In this document: piece by piece, positions 1-37,817 of the stretch
Layout of the letters: the number at the start of each line of letters is the position of its first letter
Position numbering within the stretch: the first letter of the stretch is position 1
Assembly: GCA_018389105.1 (NCBI GenBank)
Contig: JACATO010000329.1
Span: 1,033,501-1,097,500 of the forward strand
Direction: 5' to 3'
Length of the DNA stretch: 64,000 bases
Source of the DNA: Nautilus pompilius
Lineage: Eukaryota > Mollusca > Cephalopoda > Nautilida > Nautilidae
Notes under the pieces: model-generated
Databases searched by the model: none
What the model saw: only the letters and a program-made list of their open reading frames with translations
What the model was told of the DNA's origin: nothing
Position numbers and translations under genes: made by a program

Positions 1-27300
<27,300 letters not shown>

Positions 27301-27317
27301 CCTTGTAGCTTATGCTG
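27301..27317 (-). other. TTLL5 5' UTR piece before the start codon
   Basis: On the minus strand, AATAATTTCAG is followed by CAGCATAAGCTACAAGG and then the ATG at 27300. This suggests a splice acceptor 17 nt upstream of the start, with a non-coding first exon farther up. A possible donor for that exon is CTACAG|GTATCG at 28564/28563 in the GC-rich region. The donor choice is a guess. Confidence 0.4.
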
Positions 27318-27834
27318 CTGAAATTATTCTCTCTGCAACATTTGTACATTACCTGGAGTAGCCAGCAAAGAAACATAGTCTGATGAGTCCTACAAAATCA
27401 AATTATGTTCCCAAAGGCTAGTCCTATATTGATTGATGAAGGAAGTTATAACTGTAAATAATCTATAGATTAGAGAGCCTTGAGACACATTTATTTGACA
27501 TAATATAATTTATATTCTCCTAAGAAATATAGATGAATGATTTTCAGTTTGTATTCATAAAAAGTAGCCACGAGAAGCACTATTATATGATGCTTATAAC
27601 TATTATTCATTTTCTCAAACAAAGAATATCTAGTTTAACTAAAAATCAAAAAATTTAACATCAAAAATTTAGCCAGACATCGATTTATAGAAATTCTGAA
27701 TATTTCAACATTATTAGTATTTTTTAACAAACAAACAGTCACATCTACTGTATGGTATTGGTTTATTATTAGCATTTTTTCCCCTAACCAGTTCTCTCAG
27801 CAATCTGTGCCATAAGGTCGGTTTTAATGCATAT

Positions 27835-27903
27835 TAAGGACGTTCAGATGAAACCCGGTCGGGCGGTTCTGTTCCCAGTCAGATTCTATTTGAACGTCCT
27901 TTA
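27835..27903. repeat. Palindromic short element, copy 2 (best preserved)
   Basis: The left arm TAAGGACGTTCAGATGAAAC and the right arm (read on the minus strand) TAAAGGACGTTCAAATAGAA form a near-perfect hairpin around a GC-rich centre. It lies between TTLL5 exon 1 and the putative promoter region. Confidence 0.8.
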
Positions 27904-28029
27904 GATTAACAACACCATGCACATTTCTTTGCTAAAAAACTTCAACATTCATTGAAAATCTTTGCATTCTGTTGTAAGAAGCCCTTACAGCTGAAAAGGG
28001 AGAAAGAAAGAAAAAAAAGGGGGGGTATT

Positions 28030-28780
28030 ATAAATCCGTTTAGGCAGGGGGTCTATCAGTCTCTGAGGGGGGATATTGATGATGTCCGACAAAATGGATA
28101 GAGTTAGCAATGAGCCTCGCCGAAGAGGAACGTAGCAGCTGGGCTTGGCCTTACTTTCTGGATACTGCAGGCACACGGGTGACTGTTGCCTGTACCGGTT
28201 GGGGCTTGCCCAGCACATCCATCAACCGGCCCAACGGGAAAGTTACGAGCTAACTTACCCGTACCCACATGTTAGGGCTTGGCTCCCGCCCGGGCTGCCG
28301 CATTTACGTGACGTGAACCCTATGCCGTTCTTGGGATTTACCCCCTCCTCCCCCCCCCCCCAACCAACAAAAAAAAGCAAAATAAATGAAATAAAGAGGT
28401 TTTAAAAAAAAGAATCATGGCTCTCGTCGGCTTCCTCAACCAGAGAGAAGCTTTCCGGCGGGGGGGACGGACGACAACACGACGAGGAGGAAGGGGTGGC
28501 GCGGCGACTGGCTGAAAGAGAAAACAAACGGCAAAGAAGAAGCCCCGCAGGTTGTGACGATACCTGTAGAAACGCGAGGTGGGGGGAGGGAGGGAGAGAG
28601 ACACAGAATCGTCTCCGCCATAAATATCAATCGAGAAAACATCCAAGCCGCACCAGCGAGCCTCCGTCAAAGACGGCGTTCATGGTAACCACAGCCATAT
28701 TTGTGACAAGAGCATTTTTACGGCTCGAGAATTCTGGGTACATCATGGCGGCCGGCAAGGGGGGGGGGGTGGTGGTGAGA
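28030..28780. promoter_or_regulatory. Putative bidirectional CpG-rich promoter, TTLL5/LYPLAL1
   Basis: This is by far the most GC- and CpG-rich stretch of an otherwise AT-rich window. It sits between the divergent starts of TTLL5 (27300, minus) and LYPLAL1 (29434, plus). It contains ATGGCGG-type sequences on both strands (28745 plus, about 28621 minus), which resemble YY1-type initiator sites, plus long homopolymer G/C tracts. No TATA box is evident near it. The ORFs in this block have low-complexity translations and are not called as genes. The promoter assignment is inference from composition and gene layout. Confidence 0.55.
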
Positions 28781-29370
28781 AAACAACAACAACAAGAATT
28801 GGTCCAAATTCGCTACAAAACGATTTATCTATTGATCTTGTTTGTTGTTGTTGTTTTTTTTTTTTAAAAAAAAACTTGTAATCAGCAGGGGACTTTTAAA
28901 GAACTGGGTTGTTTTGTTTTTTCTTTTTCGGTTTGAAAATACTGCTCTTTCTTCCCAGAACAGAAGCTATTCGACTGTCATTGTCAAGTAGTAACCCTCT
29001 CCACTTCCTTGTCTTTCATCATAAAAAAAACAATAACTTGTCCATATGAGAGCTTGAACACGTGTAAAACATTTCTGAAACCACTAATTATACACACACA
29101 TACGTGAATATATAAAACATTTGGCTTGTTCGTTTTTCCAAGTTTAGACGAAATCATAATTTACCAATTAAAGACATTAACTACCATCATTATAACGACA
29201 TTAAATTAGTCTAAAATAAGTGAATCTAAAAATAAAACAACAACAAGACAAACTTCTAGATAAGTACGAAGATTCTAGAGTATTTTAAAATAAATGTGTG
29301 TGTGTGTGTGTGTGACAAATCCAAGAGTTCAATGTCTTTTTGGGGTGGGTGGGGAGAGGGCAACAATAGT
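28781..29370. other. AT-rich spacer upstream of LYPLAL1
   Basis: Base composition falls back to AT-rich. It contains poly-T/poly-A near 28854-28874 and a (TG)10 run at 29295-29314. No gene was recognised. Confidence 0.6.
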
Positions 29371-29430
29371 AGAGACACTTTATGGCATAGAGTCATTCTT
29401 AGAGACACTTTATGGCATAGTCATTCCGAG
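29371..29430 (+). promoter_or_regulatory. Tandem 30-bp duplication with two 2-codon upstream ORFs
   Basis: AGAGACACTTTATGGCATAG occurs at 29371-29390 and again at 29401-29420. Each copy holds ATG-GCA-TAG (29382-29390 and 29412-29420), a start, one sense codon and a stop. The second lies 13 bp before the LYPLAL1 start. If they lie within the 5' UTR they are minimal upstream ORFs that could lower translation. Transcript start is not known from sequence. Confidence 0.6.
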
Positions 29431-29433
29431 GAG

Positions 29434-32400
29434 ATGATGGCGGCTGCTAGGAAGTTCTTTGATACAGTACTTGTTGAGCAAACAAGCAAAGCTTGTTCGG
29501 CGTCTTTAATATTTTTACACGGCTCAGGTAGTGAATTAAATGACAAAGTTTACGAGAAGCAAACGCCGCTAGAACTGGAATGCCTGAGGTTTCGACTGAG
29601 TGAAAACGAGCTTAAATAATTATGGATATTGGTTTTTAATTCATTTGACTCTTGAGATAAGAGTTCGCTCAAGATGGAAAATACCCGGGAAAATATACTA
29701 TTCGTGTCTGTTTAACTTGTTGGGGTTTTTTTTTTTTAAAGATGTGATATGCTTAACATATTTAATATTAATTAAACTAGGTAGTGGATGGTTTTGAATG
29801 CACGGACATCACAAATTCCATCGGCTATTCTAACAGATAAATATACTATGGCACATAAACATAAATTGGCTAAAGCATCAGTACAACGAATATTAATTAA
29901 ATTAGAAGAAAAGAATATCAATAGAATGGAATAAAGTGGCGTTTGTGGTTAGAACGAAAATAGTTTAAAAATCAAAATTATGAGCATTTTTTTCTCCCTG
30001 ATAGTCTTGTATTCTTAAGCTATGATCTGCTTTTTTAATAACTAAAAACACCTTTGTTGGGCATTGGTTATCTTTCAGATTCTTATGATCTTTATTTTAT
30101 GAATATTTTTTCTATACTGATTTACTCTGAACAAATTCTTCATGAGCAGAATTTAACAACATTAAGCTAACTCTCTCTCTCTCTTAAATCCTGTTAAACA
30201 GCAGCATGCATTTAGAAATCTTTTCATTTAAATATTTTGTATGCATATTAATTAGGTTACTGTGAATTCTGTTTTAGGGGATACAGGTATGGGACTGAAG
30301 ATTTGGGTAAAAGAAGTTCTTGGTGATGAATTTGCCTTTCCACACATAAGGGTGATCTACCCAACTGCACCCATCAGGTAGAACATTGAAATTAGTTTTA
30401 AAACAAATAGGTTCATTAAAAAAAAAAAAAATTGTTTACTACCATTTTAATTCTGAGGAAAATTAATGATTTCTTGCTAATCATTCTGGACAGAATTTTT
30501 TTATATAAATACAAAAAAATGATGTTCATGTTTTTAAAATAAAAAGCTAAAATTATTGGAAAAATGAAGAATTCTTGCACTTTTCAAATAAATTGAGAAT
30601 TCAGAAATTTTGAAATTATCAGCTCTATCCAGTTTGAATGTTCTATGTATAAGGACTCTGAATAAAATTTTCATAATTATTAAGGATGATTATTAAAAAT
30701 AATACTTTCATTTATCTACAGTCACCAATAATGAGAGTCATAAAAATGGCTAAACAAGAAGAAAAAAGTATGAATAAATTGCTGGTGGTCTGTGAATCAG
30801 TCTTCACCACTTTTTAAAAGTTTATCTTAAAACTGGTCACTAAGTCAAGCAGGTTTCCTCATGTATTGTTTTTTTTTTGTTTTTTTTTAAAACTTCATTA
30901 GTTTATTTACAGTTTTATTAGACAAGTCATCATTTTGAATTACTGACAGATAACTGCTGTCTTAGGTAGCCTTCCACTGTTAAGCGATGACATTTGACAT
31001 TTTTATAAGCTATAAAATTACATTCAAACAAAATTAATATTAAATTTTTTTTTTAATGAATTACAGGTCATACACACCGATGCTTGGTCAGAGAAGCAAT
31101 GTGTGGTTTGACCGTAAACAGATCTCACCTTTTGTACCAGAAGATGAATCTGTGACTGTTGCATGTAAAAGACTCTCCACATTGATTAACTCAGAAGTAG
31201 AATCTGGTATTCTCATTAATAGGATCATAGTAGGTGAGTCAGCTAATTCTTTGATTTAAAGATTACAGTGTAATAGAAATTATGACATTTATGCTAATGC
31301 TGAAAAATGGCAGTGTTTATGGGTTTCTGGCATTGCTGAATTTTTGTCATGATTGAGAAATGCTAAAAAAATGCAGGATGGCACTTTCCAAACTGTCAGT
31401 ATATGAATATTTAATCAGTTATTCCTTTTTAGCATTTGATCTTCCTCATGTCTCACTATTCTCTTCCATTTTGGATGGTCTTGTGCCACTATCTTTGCTT
31501 CCCTCCATGATAATTCAATGGCTTTTAGCTTTGCTTCTATCATATATCTGTATATTGTCTTTGGTCTTCCTCCTCTCTTTCATTGGGAATTCCAGTCCAG
31601 CACCTGCCTTTTTATGTTATTTTGGTCTTTTCTCTATATATTATATAACCCATCCATTTTCATTCTGATTTCCCATCCTACTGGTTTTTGTTTTATCTTT
31701 CTTAATAGCTTCTCATTTGTAATCATCTCACCATCTGATGCTGAGGATTTGTCAATTATGGATGTATGACTTGCTTTCTCAATTTTAGCTTTATCATCAA
31801 CTTCATTTGTTTCTCCTATTTTGCTCACAGTGCTGCTGAGATATATGAAGTGCTGGACCTTTTCTATGTCCCTCCCATACATTTGCTTTTAGCAATCTTT
31901 GATTAACAATTTTAGCTTTAAAACCAAATCATTAGTAGTAATTAATATATGCTAAGGCAATATGGACTACTGAGTTTTTATTCTGCTATTTATTTTTTAA
32001 ATTTTTATGCTAAAGCCATCGGAAATATGATTGTTTGAGAGATACAGTAAATTTACATTTTTTCTTTGTAGGTATGCACAGTAACATTTTTTTTAGATAG
32101 ACAATCCATGATAACAATTGTTCAATTAAAAAAAAAAAAAAATATATTAAAATCTTTAACATTAAGAAAAAAATAATAATGAAGAAATGGGATTATTGGT
32201 TCCTGTTGAATTTTAAAAAAATGTAATTGAACAATTCATAAATAAATAAATTTTTTGTTGTGAATTTTTTAAAAAGTTTTTTTTTGTACAATCCAGACCT
32301 ACTTTTTTTCCCTTCCTAGTACATGTTATTGTTTTGGCTTAATCAGATTTAAAATTTGACAAAAGCAAATACAATTTGTTTTTTCTGTATTGATAATTTT

Positions 32401-35277
32401 CTCTATGAATAATTATTTGTAAATTTTTTTTTTTAATTTTGAGAATTACTTTTCATTTTTTTGTAAAAAAAAACAAAAAAATATTTGGTTAAAACACAAC
32501 AAAGAAAATTGGATTGTTCAATTCCAAAATGTTTTAAAAACTGCCTGGCTTTAGTCTTTATTTGAGATACAGTAGAGGGAATCAAGGCTGGTTGTTATAG
32601 CACCAGGTGCTGTAATGGCTGCTCTGTGTACCTTCTTAGAGAGAGTGGTGTTCGTGAATGGTTAAGAACATCTCTCATAGAAAGAAAAACCTTATTGTAA
32701 CCTGCCAATCAGCATCAATTTAGAAAATCAATTCCTAATCAAATACTGTTTTAAACAGTGTATCTGACATTCATTAAACTATATGCTTAAATTATTTCTA
32801 AATAATGTACATCCATTTTGCTGACATAGCTCAGAAATTAGGTTTTTATTTAGTTTAATACCAGGTAATGGACATTCAAATAAAACCCAGCCAGATACCA
32901 TTATGATGATACAGCTCCTAGTATATTGTTGCTGTAGGAGATTGTGTGTCTGTCAGACTGTTTTGAGAGTTCATCGTTTCACATGCCAATGTTTTTCAGG
33001 TGGGTTTTCTATGGGTGGCTGTGCTGCATTTCATCTAGGCTACAGATTCCACAGGGACATTGCTGGAGTGTTTGGAATGTCCAGCTTTCTCAATGAAGAC
33101 TCCAACGTTTATAAAGTAATTTTTTTTTGTTGTTGATATTTTAGAAAATTTTCTATTCTTTGATCATTTGTCTTTGCAATGTACAATACCCCCATTTTAC
33201 AACAATTAACATTATAATGGCATATGTGTTAAAGATTGGCTATTAACTTGCCATAGAACAAATTCTGTTTGTTATTTGTATAATTTTCTTGTTTCTAAAG
33301 AAGCTATAAGATAAATTGATACATGGCATTTCTAAAGTTATTTGTTTACAACGCACACTGATTAAATAATGGCAATAAATGGCAGGTATTTTGTGCTAGA
33401 GAATAACGATGGCATTTTAAAGTTAATCAAAAAGGAAAAACAAAGCCTCTACAAAATTAGCAATCAGCAGTTACACAAACGTAGATAACAGAAAGTTATG
33501 TTATTTACAGAAGGTAGAGGGTTAGTTCAGATATGTCCATAATTTCATTAGTAGTAACTGGATTAACCACAAATCAATATTCATTTTGCTAATATCCCTG
33601 ATGGACTGGTGAACTAAAGCACTGATGAAAATTTAAGCAAGAACATGGCATCCAAAAAGTTATTCAGAACTAGCTCTGGCCACTTGTAGAGTTAAAAAAA
33701 AGAAGATGTCTACTGCAAAAACTTCTGCTGTAAATTAGCATTATTGCACTCCAAAAATGTCCTCAGTCCTAAGTTGAGGAAACATGCAGTAGGTTCATTA
33801 ATTAGCTCAGTGCTAACTGACCTTCTACTTTCTGTACACATGGATTCTCACTAATTTTTTATTTAACTGTTTAAATTATTTGCCTAGTAATGAATACAAA
33901 AGGAGATTTTGATGTAACATATATTCAAGAACACTGACATCTGATTAGGGCCCTAGGTATAGAACAAAGATGCTGGACCATAGTCTTTACCTTTTTATAT
34001 GTCTCTTTCTATCAGTCTTATGCTACCAGCTTTACTGGATAGAATCATAAGACAAAGTTAATTCATCATCAAAAATGTCTTCATAAAAAATTTGCTTTGA
34101 CGGAAGCATATAGCATTTTAGCTAAAATCAGCTCATTGTTTTAGAAACCTAGGTGCTCTTTTATAGCAAAGTTATGAATTACTTTACTAAAATCAACTCA
34201 TCATGTGAGTTAGTTCACTTTTGATACTCAAGAGGTCAGGGTTATTTAATCTGTCATGAGTCATACTTTGCAAAACATTTTGATGAACCTGAGTTTGCTA
34301 AATGATTGTTCAGCTCATTCAGTTGTAACTGGCAGCATAAAAAATATTTGAAATGCTGTAAACACATTCCTGAAAATTTCTTCCAATTTGAAACACAATC
34401 TTGTTCAGAAGATGCAATGGGCTAAGAGAATGGATGCTCTAATATTGGAAACAGGTGTCATTTTTAGATGATGCATTTCCTCAGTCTACTCAGATGATGA
34501 CATCCTTCTTGTACTCATTTGCTAAATTATCACATGCTTCAAATATATCTAGGCCTCAAGATAACTGCCCTGGCTATCCCTCCTCTCAGAATTATTGTAC
34601 ATGTTAGATTGTTGTATTTTTTTAAACAGTAATTCAGTTCTGTATTAATATTCTGTATGAAAAATAAGAGATAATTTCATGTAGGCTAAAAAGAAAAGCT
34701 AGTTGTTTCAAAGAACAAAAAAAAAAATGCAATGTTGGAAGTCCACATTTTAAGAAATCTAACATTTTGAACTTAAAAAAAAATCAAACTTCACTTTTTA
34801 ACTTTTCTGCAATCTATTATTCTCAACTCTGTCATAGTGCAGACATTATAACAAATGTGTGGATTTTTTTAAAGTTTAATTTATGCATGTTAATTGTAGT
34901 GTGAACCTATTTTTTTAAAGTCAGAAAAATGTGAACAAATTTTAATTACATTATTGCTATACATTTTACTTTTGTAATTCCTAACTTTTGTAGGAAAGTG
35001 GTTGTTTAAAATTCACTGAAGGATAGCTTGTTCTTGCTAGGAGCTGGGTGCTTCTGCTGCTACCAGATTGCCTCTTCTCTTTCAATCACATGGACAGAAT
35101 GATGTGCTGGTATTACACGAATGGGGAAGAACAACTTTTGACAAACTACAGAATTCGGGTGTAGTCGGAGAGTTTCATTCTTTTGATAATCTTTATCACC
35201 AGCTGAACAGAGAAGGCTTACAGAAACTGAGGGACTGGATAGTAAAGATTTTGCCAGATACTGAAGCAACATTATGA
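29434..35277 (+). CDS. LYPLAL1: Lysophospholipase-like protein 1 (acyl-protein thioesterase family)
   Basis: This is a cytosolic alpha/beta-hydrolase related to acyl-protein thioesterases; family members cleave short acyl esters and some depalmitoylate proteins. Exons are 29434-29527, 30278-30377, 31067-31233, 33000-33115 and 35041-35277 (stop TGA). They join in frame to 237 residues, about the length I recall for vertebrate LYPLAL1. Landmarks in order are [14 protein letters not shown] (oxyanion region), [40 protein letters not shown] (nucleophile Ser in G-F-S-M-G), GQNDVLV (catalytic Asp) and FDNLYHQL (catalytic His). The triad is intact. There is no signal peptide or membrane segment. Two adjacent ATGs (29434, 29437) could each start translation. 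SYTPM and NVWFDR favour LYPLAL1 over LYPLA1/2. Confidence 0.95.
31420..31885 (-). mobile_element. Non-LTR retrotransposon (LINE) C-terminal relic
   Basis: The minus strand reads [20 protein letters not shown] followed by [13 protein letters not shown], the end of the reverse transcriptase domain (VEHFTYLGS...I..RI.KA in intact LINEs). After frameshifts comes [20 protein letters not shown] and [20 protein letters not shown], the distinctive C-terminal tail of RTE/CR1-like elements. Only the 3' end is present, as usual for 5'-truncated LINE copies. It lies in LYPLAL1 intron 3, opposite to the gene. Confidence 0.8.
32874..32930 (+). repeat. Half copy of the palindromic element
   Basis: GGACATTCAAATAAAACCCA matches the left arm of the family, but no matching right arm was found. 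It lies in LYPLAL1 intron 3, 70 bp before exon 4. A similar half copy begins near 22386 (ATGTTCAAATAAAACCTGGC) in TTLL5 intron 5. Confidence 0.5.
33116..35040 (+). other. LYPLAL1 intron 4
   Basis: A 1.9-kb intron with no recognisable coding or repeat content, apart from a mildly more complex patch at 34300-34560 that matches nothing I know. Confidence 0.5.
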
Positions 35278-35403
35278 AACTGTAACATCAATTTTGGTTT
35301 ATTTTTCAGGACACTATTGCAACCAGAGATTTTTTTTTTTTCAAGGCTTTATGCTTTGGAATCTATACTCATGACTTTCACATAGAATCACTATAAAAGT
35401 GTC

Positions 35404-35429
35404 AATAAACGTATAGGACGACAAATAAA
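35404..35429 (+). terminator. Polyadenylation signals of LYPLAL1
   Basis: Two AATAAA hexamers (35404-35409 and 35424-35429) lie about 130-150 bp after the stop codon and are followed by a GT-rich stretch. This fits the 3' end of the transcript. Confidence 0.65.
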
Positions 35430-35879
35430 CGTGTGTGTTTGTTAGAAAACTATTTTCTTCTCTTGGTTGCTTACAAGTAACTAAAATTGTTCTTGAGGCA
35501 CAAATTGAGTCATTTTCATCTTGAGTCTGTTTTATTATGAAGAATTTGGATTACTTGTCAGCATCATGTGCTTCGAATTTGATTTAAGACAAATGACATC
35601 AAATCATCCCCAATTTTTCCTGTATATACAAGATTCATTTATTAATATAGGAGAACTGACTTTGTTTAAAAATAACTACCAAAATTTATTTAACAATATT
35701 TTGTTTGTTTTTTGCTGCTGCAAAAGCAAAAAATAAATGATAACAAATCTGTTTAATATTGGGGATGTATGTAAGAAATTGGCACCATTGTGTTGGCATG
35801 AGATCATCATTATAAAATACTAATCAAAAAAGAGTTTACAGTCAATCATAAATTAATCAAATATAAAAGAGAAAAATAA

Positions 35880-36690
35880 GTCAGTGAATGTCTCTTTTTA
35901 ACTTCTTGAGAAGACTATCTGATATAGGAGTCAACATCACAGTAGTGGTGATCCATTTCCTACAGCGGAATTTTGTTTTTCAACATTAATAATGGTTGTG
36001 GCTGCCTCTTGTTTTAACACATTCTTCACAGAAGCATGTATTTGTATCAGATGTCTAACAACACCCTGGAGTATGATTGTATTATTTCTCTAATGATACC
36101 TTTAGGCATGTTGTTATTCTGTTGAAAGTCTTTCAACCATGTGAGAGAGTTAACTGGCAGTTTATGACCACTAAATTCTCCTCTCAAGAAAGTTCCAGGC
36201 AGGTTTCTATAGTTTAGGTCTTATGAATCTGATGACCAGTCCATATCAATGTCAATCTGTTGCTAAAGAGAGTTATTTACAGTCCTTGCCATGTCAGGCA
36301 TTGTCATCCTGAAGTACAGATATGGAATCCATGGTCTGAAGATGGAGCGCAACAAAAGGGTGAAGGATGCTCTATCCCTTTAATATTGTCTAATGAGGTT
36401 TCCAGTGTAGCATAGAGAAACAGTCTTTTTTTTACAAGACTTCACTTTCCCCATACCATCACTGAAGTACTGACACATCTGCTGCACTTGACAACATTAC
36501 CATCCTGCCATCAGCCATCACTGAATGACAAAAGTTAAATCAAGATTTGTCTTTGATGAGGACATATGGTTATCTGATATCTCCCAAACTTCATGATGGT
36601 TTTTTTCCAGTTTGAGCAAACCCTCTTAATTGTGAAGCAGCACCTAAATGTAATGATCTTGTCATTGTGAGGTGACTCAAACAATATAGC
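35880..36690 (-). mobile_element. Degenerate Tc1-like transposase relic
   Basis: The minus strand gives SVMVWGK, then RPWIPYLYFRMTMPDMARTV (Tc1 F-Q-Q-D-N-A-R-P-H region, with the catalytic Asp in the recognisable place) and IDIDMDWSSDS followed by DLNYRNL. The last is the decayed W-P-x-x-S-P-D-L-N-P-I-E motif. TWLKDFQQNNNMPK is the downstream helix. Stops and frameshifts abound. It lies between two genes, not inside one. Confidence 0.7.
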
Positions 36691-37817
36691 AACATGACAA
36701 CAAACCAATTAGATCTCAAACTATGTATCAGTGTATGGTTTACTAGTACATACACAGGATAGGTGTTTCCATTCTGCTTAAGAGAAAATGCTATTGCAAT
36801 TACATGTAAGAACTTATGCTAATTATAAGAACAGGATAGCTAGAAAAAACATTAACAAATCTGTAGATGGTTATCAAGTCTTGGTATTTTTTCTACTTTT
36901 TTTAAAATTGCCATTTTTTTCTGTCAAGAGAACAACAATTATTTTAATGCGAACACTACTGGCATTAAAAATAATAATGATTCAGCTTAGTTTTCTATTA
37001 AAAATTATGGAATATATATTTTAACATTTTTCCTTCCTTAATATATATATATATATATTTCATTGTTGAAAAGTTAGTCATGAGGAATGGCTGGTTATTA
37101 AATCATTTGTCATATGCCCTCAAGTAGAGAAATGAAATTCCCATTATAATCCATTTAATTAGTTTTTGTTTTGCTTTACGTTTGTTTTTATTACTTTTAA
37201 GATATTCGCATGGAACCTGGAGAATGATTTTTTTTTTCATTTTGCCAGATTATGGTTTGCATGTTTCGTTACAGCAAAAATAATTTACTGTAATGCTTGC
37301 ATTAAAATTAATTTTGCATTTCTTTATCAAAACAAACTCTATATTATTGTTAGACTAGTTTTTTTTTTTTCTTCAAACTTGTGCAACAATTAGGAAAAAA
37401 AGCTCTGTCTCAAATAAATCAGTATGGTCAGTAGTAGTAATTAAACTCATCAGGGTGGACTGCAAGACTATGAAAGCCATGGATTTATTTATGGGGAAAA
37501 CAATTTACAAGAACTTTTCGGATGATTTTTTTGTTCTTTTTTTAAAGAACTGTGTGCCGTAGCATCAACTTGAAACTTGATAGGCTTATGGAGGTGCAGC
37601 AAAGATTCCAGGTATCTCCTGAGTGGTAAAAAAATAGAAAAAAGGCGATTATTGATTAGTGACCACAGAAAAGAGCTTTGTTTGTTGTTGTTGTTTTTTT
37701 TTTTTTTACTAGAGTTATTTCCCATTAAAGATTCTTTTTTGTGTGAAGTCTAATTAGCAACGGGAATGATTTTGGCAGCATCCACAAACAGAAGATAAAG
37801 ACCAGTTTATTTTAGAA

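Larger units (their letters stand above)
35278..37817. other. Intergenic region between LYPLAL1 and the coiled-coil gene
   Basis: After the LYPLAL1 3' UTR it holds a Tc1-like relic (35880-36690, minus), AT-rich sequence with a (TA)n at 37040-37060, and poly-T tracts. No gene was recognised. The promoter of the downstream gene presumably lies in its last few hundred bases, but no motif stands out. Confidence 0.6.

Noticed and set aside
28338..28670. 110-codon minus-strand ORF in the same block
   Set aside because: Pro/Arg/Ser-rich and homopolymer-driven. It does not join in frame to TTLL5 exon 1, and the simplest splice gives a stop before the TTLL5 start, so it is probably 5' UTR.
28496..28867. 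123-codon plus-strand ORF in the GC-rich block
   Set aside because: The translation is low-complexity (R/G/Q/V runs) with no family signature; open frames are expected by chance in the only GC-rich stretch.
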